Assembly (NCBI GenBank): GCA_022497155.1
Contig: MU385750.1
Span: 310,001 to 374,000, forward strand
Source of the DNA: Whalleya microplaca
Taxonomy: Eukaryota; Ascomycota; Sordariomycetes; Xylariales; Xylariaceae
Direction: 5' to 3'
DNA: 64,000 bases
A program made the position numbers and the translations under genes. The notes below the pieces were generated by a model. The model was not told where the DNA came from. It searched no databases and saw nothing but the letters and a program-made list of their open reading frames with translations. Below, piece by piece: positions 44,601-55,323 of the stretch. Position 1 is the first letter of the stretch. Each line of letters begins with the position of its first letter.

Positions 44601-44806
44601 CGAGCATCTTGGTCAATCTCAAACACTCCTGTGATCGTTGTGGGGGATCCCAATGGTGTGGTATAGTCGACATTGTACGATTTGGCAGATCTTCTGATGT
44701 TAGATATTTCGTCATTAGTAATGAGGTCTGTGAAGGAAAGGATTTGAGGCGCCCCTACGCCTCGGTCCGCGGGCAATAAAGCATGACCCTCACTTGATAT
44801 GCACAT
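41636..44806 (-). CDS. HET-domain (heterokaryon-incompatibility) protein
   Basis: A large protein of the fungal self/non-self recognition class, whose HET domain (TIR-related fold) triggers cell death on activation in studied members. Two exons, 44806-42218 and 42160-41636, join in phase 0 to 1037 aa; the 57-bp intron has GTATCT, ACTAAC and AAG. The HET core is near residues 398-510: YMAISHVWSDGTG, GCDGLWWDAISIP, AIERMLENFENASVTLIHD and SSWFTRGWTAAELFAS, all hallmark blocks. The 390-residue N-terminus has paired cysteines (near 81/86, 146/151, 313/318, 333/339) that could bind metal. The C-terminal exon is novel to me and ends with a Cys cluster, CKSCRQCPSC. The minus-strand frame at 41636 is open well upstream of its first Met (ETQDWGPQPIYLYDYDA), which is why I join it. 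No NACHT or repeats are attached. Confidence 0.9.
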
Positions 44807-45862
44807 CGCGAACTAAGCATCAAATCAGCATTAAACAGTTCAAGGTGGAAAAAGGATTTGGGCAAATTTAAACAGCTGAATTCTAGTGCACAGCCTCGAA
44901 AGCAGATAATCATTGGGCATCGATCCAATGATATGCTTCCTCAGCCACAAATAGTGTCAACTTGAAATCTTACTCACATATGATTCGCCCACATCACAAC
45001 CTATCACATGAAGCTATTGACACCCAGCACACACAGCTGCAATGATACATTGACCATCCTATTTATTGCATATTCATAACTCATGTATATAGATTTAATC
45101 AAATTCTTCAAGCCTTTCCGTGAGGCTCGATTAAGACAGGTATTGCTGAGTCAGGGTTCGCTTTTAGTGAGATATGATTGATATTGCTTGAAGAGCATAG
45201 CTACTATGTTTTGAAATAGCTTATTATACCACGGATTCAGTTGGGACCTCGTTTATTTACCCATAATGTGAATACCAGCAACCCTCAGCTGACAAGACAT
45301 GTAACTTCGCACACAGCAGGCCCCTGAGGAGGCATGCGTCACCCATAAACTCTCTAGTTTAAAATACACCAACCAATTACCAACTCATAGGGTAACAATG
45401 AGAAATTAGGTGAGAATTGCGTACATCAAAAGCGGTACAAGCTTTACTCTCCTAGCATCATGAAAAGTCAGCTAATCAACTACGCCGCAATCTCGTTATA
45501 TGTTTCATAGTCATAGCAAATACAGGTATCGATTGAAGACGACTGCCCCATCAGGAAGTTCTATTGTTGTACATCGGAGCTCTGGTCTGGTAATTTCTTA
45601 AGCAGTTAATACATATCCGCCGCATTTCAATATACGCGAAACAGGCATGTACAGTTGCTCTTGTTCAGCCTCAAGGACGTCATTTATATATAATAAAGGC
45701 TACTATATAGAAAAAATATTTTAGGTGTATTCTATCAAGAATATGAAGTGAGCATTGAAGTCCTCAGCGGATTGTATTATTCTTATTCAATCCTATAAGT
45801 GCTATATCCTATCCCTAGATATGTCTCTTCCAGCAGACTGTTCATGTTGCTTTACCTATTAT
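44807..45862. other. Intergenic, nothing recognised
   Basis: Promoter side of the HET gene and 3' flank of the secreted protein gene; AT-rich, no coding signal. Confidence 0.5.
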
Positions 45863-47351
45863 CTAGACACTCGCTCCTGTGAGTTCCACTTGGTAATCCA
45901 ACCCCTGACTCACCTCGCTAGTAAGCGAAAATGGGTCGTAAAGATAGAGCGTGTCCGGGGTATTAACGACCACTAGACTAGCCTCCTCTCCACTGCCTAG
46001 ATCCACTTGCCCCTTTCCATCTAACGCCTCGATGTAACGAACAGTACCATCTGAAGATTTGACTGCCACTGTAGCCGAATAAGGCGCCGAAGCTGTCACC
46101 GTAATGCCGATTGACTCATTAGTAGCCTTGAGAGGGATGATGTTCGCACCCATGTACTTCGGCCGGCGGCTGGCTTTGACGCGGTACCTTCCATTGCCTA
46201 GCGAGTCTAAGTTGGCATAGTTAAAGTCGCTCCTTGTTCTATCGAAGAGCTCGCGGGCTTTCGCGTGTCCGATATCAACATATGCCATCCGTGCCCAGTA
46301 GCGGCCAACAACAGTCTGGATGCGGGTTGGTGAAGCGAGTTGGTCGAGGACGTGCAGGAGTGTCTCATTGCTGTCCCGTCTATACTTGAGCCATACGTTC
46401 CTAAAGTTCTCCATACCGAGGCCGGTATAGCCGTCCGGATTATTAGCGATGTACGTTAGGAATGGCCATGCCTCATAGTAATTCCCGCTTCCGCTTGTGC
46501 CATCAACAATGACTTGGTACGAGTCACTGATGACCTTGTCCAAATTCATGAGGGTATCGCCGCTTGGCTGGTTGTACTTTGCTCTAGCATCAGAGCAAAT
46601 AGACGAGGTGATGAACGTGTCCGCCACAAAATTAGCCACTGTCTCCCACCATGCTCCAGTACGTCCTTGATCAATCCAATAACGCTCTGCATAGGTTAAA
46701 GCGTGTCCAAACTCGTGAACTGTGATGGACGGCGTGTTCATCCATTGCGTCACGACGTTCAAAAAACTTAGTCCCTCATCTACTGCATGTTAGTCTTCTA
46801 GGCTGTAATCCGGGTTCTGTTTCTAGAAAGCCCATGCTCATGCCCCCAGGGCTATCCCAAGTGAATTCGGGAAGTAAACAAGAAGAAATTACGTACTATG
46901 AAAGAAGTTAGCCACTGCAATCAAACAGTACTTTGGATATACTTGAGAATCCCAGTTCGAGTCCCGAAACAAGAAATATTCATACATACCTCATGTCCGT
47001 ACCAGTGTTCGCAGCGGTGTTGGCTCCCAAGTTCGCCACATTGTAGACATTCATCTTATACCATGGGCCGTCATCATTCTCCGAATTAAAAGAAAGCCCA
47101 GTTGATCTCCATCCTTGACCGTTGACAAAACAGTCATACGCAGACTCTAATGTCTGAATGACAGTGTTCGCGATGGAATCGCTCGCGGCTCCGTAGCCGC
47201 GGAAGTGCGGCGAATCCTTGAAACTTGTCCCTCCAGGTCCGACTTTCGTGTTCGGGGTGAATTCTGCCGGAGGTCCAGCCAGTGCTGGTGCTGGGGCACC
47301 ATTAGCACGGAGGACCCACGATAGCGTGGTAATCCACCAAGATACCCTCAT
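45863..47351 (-). CDS. Secreted HEXXH protein, DUF6055-like
   Basis: A probable secreted zinc-dependent protein. The first exon, 47351 to about 46990, begins MRVSWWITTLSWVLRANG, a signal-peptide-like start. The last exon begins at about 46782 (DEGLSFLNVVTQ) and runs to 45863. The exon structure between 46990 and 46782 is uncertain: either one intron of about 220 bp or a small middle exon reading VANFF. The key motif is TVHEFGHALTYAE, an HEXXH zinc-binding signature, with WWETVANFVAD about 25 residues later offering a third Glu ligand in gluzincin geometry. A C-terminal beta-rich region (IIPLKATNESIGITVTA, VAVKSSDGTVRYIEALDG) resembles a sandwich domain. The order of blocks recalls the DUF6055 family found in bacteria and fungi; peptidase activity is not established for it. 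Whether it is a protease is inference. Confidence 0.75.
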
Positions 47352-48923
47352 ACTTTCTTGATGGTCAATTATCAGTTACTCGGCAACAGGTGGTATGAGC
47401 CTCATCCTGAATCGACCGTAATAGAGCGATGATCATTGTTTTATATTTGATGTGCGACTAGCCAATTCTTTCAGTTCACGGAGCCAATACTTTGTCCCGT
47501 CATTGGGTATGCCATAATAGTATTAAGCGGACAGCCTAAAATGAATTACCACTACAAGTGTACCGCCTACCACCCTACCACCGACTATACGTGTAGAATA
47601 TCTACCCGACATTAGATGAAGCCGTTTCTTCAAATAATGCAAGCCAAAGTAAAGTCTTTATGTTTCTGGGATGATATACGCTATGTTAAAAATGACATGG
47701 GATCGAAATAGATTGACCCAAAGCTATGCTGTGAAAGGGGGAAGAACACCGTCTCCAGGTTTTAAATATAATTGAACGAAAGATACCTACTTGCCAGATG
47801 TCAAGATGATATACTCCTCTATACGACAATGACATATATATATATATATATATTCTACATCAATGTTAGGTAGGCATGTACATTATCCTTCAAAGTGTTA
47901 CTCTGTCTTCGCACCTACATTCTTATTATGGGAATCCAACTTGTTCGTCTTCCCAATGGAAACGGTGGTAATACCCCTATTGTGCACTCGTGTGATAATA
48001 GTAGCAAGCTCAGTTGAAACGTCTGTATAGTAACCCCACTTGAAGCGCCACAATTTCCCCAGAGATCTCCAATCCTGCCCGTCTTACCTACCCAACGGAA
48101 CTTTGCAGCTTAGTACGGAAGCACTTCCGTCGACATTGGGTCCCCTGGCGAATATTCCCCCGCCTAAAGGACGTGCGGTAAATGCTTAAACTAACCGCCT
48201 AGATCTCAAACCCCAGTATTTCTTAATTGCGGCTGATGCCCCCTATTTACTACTGCCAGATGGACGATCACCCAACCCTAAGATATATATTCGACTTTTT
48301 AAATTCCCGTAGCGGTCGGGGTTTCATGTGGTTTCCACCTCTCCTTGCAGGAAGCGAACCATATCCAATATCAACACATATGATATTAAGAAGGAGAAAG
48401 GTTGCCTTGCCTCATTCTTAGGTATTTAACCTTTTTGTGTCCGATTGCATTTTCATTCAAGTAAACACCACCTCTTGCTGTACAAATAGCTCACATAAGC
48501 ACCGAACTATAGACATTCGTGATGTCTCATGGAACATTTGAATATTTGAGTCTTGAAAAAATTGCATGTTAATATGAGCAAGTGCATTATTTTAAAGCAA
48601 AAGTTCCTGTTCAACCCCAATTCTATTCCCGAAGCTTGAGCTATTCTGGGGCTCGAAAGCAGTGAGCTGAGAGAGTAAGTTTTCGTAAGGTATATAAGTA
48701 CATTTTAATCAAGTAGAAAGTATGAGACTCGGAGTCCCAGATCTTTTCGCCAAACCAGAGACAGAATGGTAAATGGTAAAAGCTATACATATACATATCT
48801 CATTTAGCCCATAGAGGCCTCATACTATATACTCTTTTTTATTAGCAATGATCCCAAGAATTGCTCTAGTCTCGGTATCGAAGAAAAACTGGCCGGATAA
48901 ACTTTGACATATGTGAACCCTCA
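47352..48923. other. Intergenic with AT microsatellite
   Basis: Contains an (AT)n run at 47834-47852 and the promoter of the secreted protein gene. The plus-strand frame at 48227-48421 is unsupported. Confidence 0.5.
47834..47852. repeat. (AT)n microsatellite
   Basis: About nine and a half AT units. Confidence 0.9.
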
Positions 48924-51023
48924 CTAACCGTCGCCGCCCAGCGGACCACCCTTCAGCGCCTCCTGCATGAGCCTCAACCTACCCATAGCCTGCTCCTCGA
49001 ACATAATGCGCAGCCGCGCGTTAACCGAGGCGCTCGACTCGCCCCTGTACGCCGGCCTCTCCACCGCGTCGGCCCCGAGACACAACTCCACGATGTCGGC
49101 GTACGCGTCCCCGCACCGATCCGCCGCCTTTCGGAGGTAGGCCGATGGCCGCGACGTGGCGGCCCCGCTCAAATCCCGCGTTCCCTTCCCCTCCTCCCCG
49201 GCCGTAGACCGCCCGGCTAAAAGCGGCTGCACGTCGCGCAGCGGCACGGCGGCCACGTCCTCGAAGCCCAGGATCTTCTCGATGGGCTTCCAGCGCGCGA
49301 TCTCGAGGAGCACGATGCCGAAGCTGTACAGATCGTACGACTTGCGGTAGGAGGAGGCGTCGGCTGCCTCGCCGGACTGCGCGTGCGGGTGGCGGTAGAT
49401 GTCGGCGGCCGGGTCGCGGACGGGCTTCGCGGTCATCTCGAGCTCGCTGCTGGGGCGGGAGAGCTCGAAGCCCGTCACGTAGGGGGAGCCGAGCTCCTCG
49501 GGCGTCGGCGTCGTAGTGTCGTCGGTGCGGAAGAATACGATGTTCTCGCTCCGCAGGCCCTTGTGCAGCCAGTTGACGGCGTGGAAGCTGTAGATGCATT
49601 CGGCGAGCGCGACGCAGAGGGCGATGCGCGCGGAGAGAGGGGGCTTGGGCCGGGTTCCTAGGATGTGGCGAAGAGTGGTAAGTTTTGATGATGGGTCCGC
49701 TACTGGTGGTTTCTCGAACGCGATGCCGAACCTTGAGACACTACTGTCATGCTCTGAAGGACTAACGATAGGAGATGTAACATAACCCAGGCATGGCGGC
49801 GCTCGAAACCCTGTCGGCTTTGCCTCGCGGAGAAGCCTGGTGAGTAGAATAACCCTATTTTCTACTAGAACTGTGGGTTTCTCTTTCATTTGCCAGTAGT
49901 TCGACGGGTAGTCTAACCACTCAATCCAAATATTACGGCCATTCCAAGATCCACTGGTTCGCCGGCCGGGGTGGCTATGGTATTGCTCTTCGCCGTCTTC
50001 GAGGTCTCTGAGACTGAATGAAGCAATGTCTAACATCATAGGAGAGGTCTCATAGATGGTTGGCTGTGCAACAGTCTCTTGGATTTGATCAATCTGGGTG
50101 CAACGGATTTTGATCGAAGTCAATGTTTTCAAGTGCTCCCTTTTCTTCTCATCGGAATGTCTTTCTATTGCAATAGCTTCTGACAGGATATTATCTTCTG
50201 CGATAGGAGAAGGATAGGGCGCCTCCTTCGCCTCATCCTTCTTCTCTCGAGTTAAAGCCTGTATCAACGTTTCGAGGCTTCTGACACCTTCTCGGAGCTG
50301 CAGAATCTCCAGATAGCTTCTTTGAACTTGTTGTTCTAATCTCTTCATCTGCGAAGTATCGAGAAGTGCGATTAGAAAAGAGTTGAGATCCGCAAGTCTG
50401 CGGACGAGGCTCTCAAAGCTTTCTCGGTCGGCGGTGACCCAAACAAGTCGTTTCGGATCTGCAAAGACTGTGCGGAGCTTACGTGTTTTATTACCAAACT
50501 TCCGGAGTACCTTGTACCGAGAATGGTCTTGCATGTCTTCGGTCGCGGCCAACTTCTCCCCAGTGACTTGCCGGTGGGTTACACAGAGCTTCTCCATCAA
50601 CTCAGTTTGGGGCTCCCACGAGTCAGTCCAGTCTATGGAGCCTTGTGGCATTGTCTCAACGTACTTGCCGTTAGCCTTCTCATAATTCTCAAACAGAGCC
50701 TTGATCTCGACCAAGACAGCCTTCAGCACAGCCTGATTGACTCGGAGGGTGCCACAGATCTTGCCCTCGGCAGATAAAAGCCCAGCTTCCAAGGCGAAAC
50801 TAAGGAACCGCTGCTGTTCTATCTGTACTCGGACTCTCAAGTATTGGTAGGACTCTGGCATATGACTTGCTTCTGTGAAATATTTATATCCTACAATAGC
50901 TTAGCGACTGCTATGTAGGCTCGGTTCGTTGGGGGCCGGACTTTTGATGCACTCATCTGTTATTTGCAAGCAAAGGGAAATGGCACCAATGCCCAGCCCC
51001 AATGCCGATAACACATCGACCAT
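48924..51023 (-). CDS. HeLo-domain protein with C-terminal pseudokinase
   Basis: A candidate cell-death effector. Exon 1 (51023-50942) is short and encodes MVDVLSALGLGIGAISLCLQ and a few more residues; exon 2 (50890-48924) continues in frame with YKYFTEASHMPESYQYLRVR, giving 682 aa. The 51-bp intron has GTCCGG, GCTAAG and TAG. The first 230 residues match the HeLo (prion-inhibition and propagation) domain: hydrophobic N-terminal helix, YQYLRVRVQIEQQRFLSFA, then GLL; this fold is related to the MLKL four-helix bundle. A long charged coiled-coil region follows (about 205-290). Residues about 345-560 have a kinase-like order but HKGLRSEN replaces HRDLKPEN (catalytic Asp to Gly) and GFE replaces DFG, while the F-helix YDLYSFGIVLLEIARW is intact; no VAIK Lys is evident. 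So it is a pseudokinase. It is divergent from the active kinase gene at 51910. Function is inferred. Confidence 0.88.
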
Positions 51024-51909
51024 AGTAGCAATGTAGGAAGAGCCTAGTTGCCTTGGGGGCTATAATAACCCTTATAATGCGGATAGCACTGGTTCGCGTA
51101 TGGGCTCGAAGCCTTGCTTACTTTTAAGGCAAGGAGTAAAAAGAGGGGTACCCAACTGAACCATGGAAGAGTGATTCTTGCTAGACTTGAGGAAATGCCT
51201 TTTTAGACACAAGTATCTACTTACAACCCCTCTATAATCATAGTGATATCTCGAGACAGCATCAGCGTAGAGGCGAAGACCATCTAGACAATAAATGTCA
51301 TAAGGGCCTGGGAATGAAAGAAATAGTGACATTGCTAACTCATGCAGTTGGTCGCCTGAGATCGGCACACTAAGACGGCGCAAATCATATACTCTTATAC
51401 CACTGGAACTCCATAATTAGTTCAACCAAGGATTGATAGATAAGTATAGCCGGCCGTAATGCGGACTCGTGATGCGGACTCATGATGCAGGCGGCTTGCA
51501 TATTTTCTTCGGTGTATGAGGGCTTATCACTCGCTGGAGAGCGTAAATGCAATGCCGCCACATCCAAGCTAATATTGAGCCAATCATGCAGCGGGGTGTA
51601 GGTTGCCTTAAAGCAGGCAGCCAAAAGGCAATGATTCTTACTGAATATGGTGTAAGAGAGAAGCTGGTTTAAATAAAACGCCTTGCTAGGCTGACTTCAA
51701 CCCATCCTGCTATTTTACCATCACCAACAGCTTGCAATCTGCCAGACGATACCTAGTATGACGTCTAACACACAGGCCATACAGAGAACAGTAGTCAAAT
51801 TCTAGTGGCTGCTGCACATCCCCTCAAAAACGCCCAACTGTCTGCGAGTTACTGCTGGGGTTTTGTGGCTCTCGCTTGAGTGCGTCACCCCATAGCTGTT
51901 GCCAAGAAA
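51024..51909. other. Divergent spacer between the two kinase-type genes
   Basis: The bidirectional promoter region of the HeLo-pseudokinase and the active kinase. Most of it is occupied by a coding-like, probably broken minus-strand fragment listed separately. Confidence 0.5.
51072..51690 (-). pseudogene. Coding-like fragment with a frame break
   Basis: The minus strand is open from about 51690 (after a possible CAG acceptor) and reads like an internal exon (NHCLLAACFKATYTPLHDW, then PHHESALRPAILIYQSL) to a TGA at 51387-51385. The next frame is open across this point and continues as VYDLRRLSVPISGDQLHELA up to a strong GTAAGT donor at about 51220. Composition is continuous over the break, so a single small indel in an old exon is the simplest reading. 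I find no matching first exon or downstream exon before the HeLo gene begins, and recognise no family. It could instead be a real gene with an intron I have missed. Confidence 0.4.
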
Positions 51910-53827
51910 ATGGCCTATCAAATGATACCAAGTAGAGCTGTAAGCCAGTTCTCCCGAGACCAAATCCAAGAGAAATTTGAGAAGCTTCTGCGCGACTTTC
52001 CAGGATTGCAAAGGTACAAACATTCTCCAGGACTTGCAGTCCTGTTCGATGAAATTGATTATCGACAAGAGATCATCAGCGTCTTGGAGCATGGCGTCAC
52101 CGATTACTGGATTCCAATCCCCCGAATGGGGCTTCCCATGAGTCTTGACCCAGGGGTATTTGTGAGGTTTCAAGGGATTCAACAGAGTATCCTCACAAGT
52201 GATTTCGTGGTAGGAAAAAGATGGGGTGGGCACTGTCATCTTTCCCAGGACGCAATCGATGCAGCAAAATTCATCCCTAAATCACTCACCTTCAAGGAAA
52301 TACTTGGCAGGGGAGGGACTGCAGACGTAGCAAAAGTAGAGTCGGCTTCGGGCAAGCTGTATGCATTAAAGCGAATTCGCCGTAAGCGAGACTTTTCTGA
52401 AGCGCAGGAGCAGATGAGATACATCCAGATGGAATTGGGCGTCTTACGGAAGATTCACAATGTCCACTATATCAAGCTTGTGGGCAGCTACACCGAAACG
52501 AGGCACGTCGGCATTCTGATGGATCCTGTCGCTGAGTGCAATCTTCTTCAATACCTGGATGGCTTCTCCAGGCAGTCCCGAGACCCGGGCGAGCTAGCAG
52601 GATTCTTTGGTTGCCTTGCCACGGCCCTTGCGAATTTGCATTATAGGTGGCATATCCGCCACAAGGACATCAAACCCCAAAATATACTCGTCAAAGATCA
52701 GACTGTATTGTTGACCGATTTTGGGATCTCGCTTGATTGGAGTGAGAGTGGACATACAACTACGCGGCAGGAGCAAAACCGAAGCCCTATCTATTGCGCT
52801 CCTGAAGCCGCGGAAGATCGGGCCAGGAATTCGAAGACAGACATATGGTCGCTCGGCTGCGTGTTTCTGGAAATGACTGCAGTCCTCAAGGGTAGAGAGA
52901 GGCGCTTCGTGGATGATACCTTGCGGCAATATGGATCAACGAATTTCCGGAACAGTCCGGATGGGATCTCGGCGGTGATTGCGGAGCTCAGGGAAGACAC
53001 CTCGAGATGTGGTAACACACCTTTGGAGTGGGTTGAGAAGATGTTGCAACAGCGCAAAGAAGACCGGCCGAACTCGAGGGATCTGAGAGAGACGATCCTT
53101 CGATCGGAAGGACAGAGGGGTTTGGAATTCTGTGGGATTTGTTGCACAGGCGACATGATGTTTGATGACGATGAAAGCGACGATTCCCAGTCATACGAGG
53201 TATGTATATGAACCAGCGGTATCGTCACTGTGTCTGTTATAGAGTTGGCAGAGTGATCTGGGTCTCTCTCTTTCTCTCTCTCCCTCTCTCTTTTCAGGAA
53301 CAAGGGACCTCGACTCCTCACGAACAATCCTATTCTGGCTACATGGTGGGTTAGGCAACCAACGAATATCTGGCGCTTGTCAAACAGATATACATATGAG
53401 TGCACTGCGATTGTCAGTCTTCATGGCTGACAATTTGTAGTCTGTGCCCACGTCTAGTCACAGCATGGCAGATGATCGACTTGACCCGGTGAGGCGGCAG
53501 TGTATATCGATCCTCGATCCATGCAGATGCAAGTGGCATAGAGCCGAGGTAACGGAGCATGGGGGATCTCAGAACAATTGGATCTCGCCTAGCCTTGTCG
53601 GCCAATGCAATCTCAAATCACGTAAGAGTCCGAGGGTGGAATCGATGAAATTCCGGGGCGAATCGTTCGAGTCGACGAGGATGGTCACGATTACATGGAT
53701 TGACAATAGAGTAAAGAAAACACGACAGAGCGACTGCCTGATCGCGCCGAAAACAGCGCCATTCGAGTTGCTTGTTGGGAAGACGTTCATAAGCAGCTTC
53801 GGATGGCGCATATTCGACTCAGCGTGA
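51910..53827 (+). CDS. Ser/Thr protein kinase with degenerate retropepsin-like tail
   Basis: A catalytically complete protein kinase. Exons 51910-53199, 53298-53345 and 53441-53827 join in phase 0 to 574 aa; the second intron acceptor has a long CT-rich tract. The frame is open from 51880, but the first ATG is at 51910 (MAYQMIPSRAVSQ). After about 120 residues of uncharacterised N-terminus the kinase fold runs from EILGRGGTADVAKV (G-loop near 133) through YALKRI (Lys154), Glu175, HKDIKPQN (Asp253), DFG (Asp270), YCAPEA and DIWSLGCVFLEM. An acidic linker (FDDDESDDS) and a small middle exon lead to a C-terminal domain whose blocks GGSQNNWISPSL, MKFRGESF, VTITWID and APFELLVGKTFI resemble fungal retropepsin-like domains, but the Asp-Thr/Ser-Gly motif is absent (HGGSQ). 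Divergent partner of the HeLo-pseudokinase; substrate unknown. Confidence 0.88.
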
Positions 53828-53850
53828 TGTTGAACCGGTTCGTTGGTTGC

Positions 53851-53895
53851 TTCGTTCGTTCGTCCATTTATTTATTTATTCATTCATTCATTCAT
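53851..53895. repeat. Compound tetranucleotide repeat
   Basis: Successive (TTCG)n, (TTTA)n and (TTCA)n runs directly after the kinase stop codon. Confidence 0.85.
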
Positions 53896-54803
53896 AGTTG
53901 TGTCCAGGATGATGAAGGCCATCCGGGATTGCGAGGCAGCGAAAGATTTGCCAATTGCCGATATTTAGATAATTGTGTTGTATAATGATAGTGAATAAAC
54001 AATAACGAAGAAATGTTTTAAAGCATACTGGATGATAGAATTCCAATTATTCTGTTAAGCTTCTGGTCATCCTTATTTTAAAAACTGAGATGTGAACTTC
54101 AAGAAGCCGGACACTGATCAGGCAGCCGAGGTCGGGCCAATGCACTAAGCCGCGCCCCAGCAGTACCTCTACTACGTAATTACGTGGAGGCGCCTGGGGA
54201 ATGCCCCTCGATGGGGACTTTTGGCGTTACATGTATCGATATGATGTCTGTATCGATATAGTGTATGCATATATCGATATGATGTATGTACTGGAAGTAT
54301 CTCACGGAAGATTCAATACATGTATAGATAAGGTATGTGCAGGTATCATCCAAGTACTTTCCCCTGCCAGTGCTGCCAGTGAAGCAGTAAGAGGAAGCGG
54401 ATGGCAGTGTGGTGGTACGCGTAGGTACTAGCCCATGGGTTGGTCCGTGCATCCATCTAGGTACCGTATGGGCTTGGCACCCGGTGTTGGCATCGATGTG
54501 CTCCCACGCGCAAGATGTGTGCCCCTCCGTACCTTATGTGCCCACCGTGCCCCCTCCCCCCCAGTTCAATGACTTGCATGCCCAGGTGTTGGATACGTAC
54601 CTAGGTACTCAAATTCCTAGAACCTACTGCAAGTACATGTACCTTACCTGACTATGTAATAATCCGCACCTAGCGGCCTACCCTAGGCTAGTAAGGTAGT
54701 AGGTCCTGTACTTGTATGTACCTACGCGCACCCCACACAGCCTTGACCCGGCCCGCGTTGCGACAACTCATCGTCGCAAACCATCGAACCCGCACTCCTT
54801 GCG

Positions 54804-54843
54804 CATACATACATACATACGCACATACGCACATACACACATG
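54804..54843. repeat. (CATA)n microsatellite, degenerate
   Basis: Four perfect CATA units followed by CATACGCA variants. Confidence 0.8.
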
Positions 54844-55046
54844 CACGCATATCAGCCTGCCACCGAAGCCATTGCTCATTGTTCATTATCACTGCCATTG
54901 CCGATAAGCCCAACCCTCGGTCGCAAGAGACTCAACAGGCGCGCGCGACGTCCCTTATTCCATCCATCGCGTCGTTGGATAGATACCATCGAGCCATTGA
55001 TAAAGCCGATCGACGCCCCGGAATGATGGATCCCTAGACTCGCGAT

Positions 55047-55289
55047 ATGGCGCCGCCCGTACATACCACAGACACCCGTCTCACCAAGGCTCAGACACGT
55101 ATGCTAGAGGGCGCCATAGGCTCGGCCTTTGAAGACAACGATGTCCCCGAGAATATCGACGAGTTGATCCAATACCTGCGGAAAGAGTGTATACCCGAAT
55201 TTCTTCTGGTACATGAACGCGACATCTTCAATATGTTCATGAGATTTTCCAAGATGGCCCTGCATGAACGATCTCAAGTGCAGAAGTTG

Positions 55290-55323
<34 letters not shown>

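Larger units (their letters stand above)
53828..55046. other. Intergenic with several microsatellites
   Basis: Tetranucleotide runs at 53851-53895 and 54804-54843, and ATCGATATG-type repeats around 54234-54290. Short frames such as 54712-55026 are repeat-driven. Right end is the promoter of the Pro-rich gene. Confidence 0.5.

Noticed and set aside
46938..46960. tRNA T-arm-like CCCAGTTCGAGTCCCG
   Set aside because: No pairing stem, no anticodon or acceptor arm around it; it lies in the intron region of the secreted protein gene.
51880..51909. Ten-codon N-terminal extension of the kinase
   Set aside because: Starts with GTG; the first ATG is at 51910.
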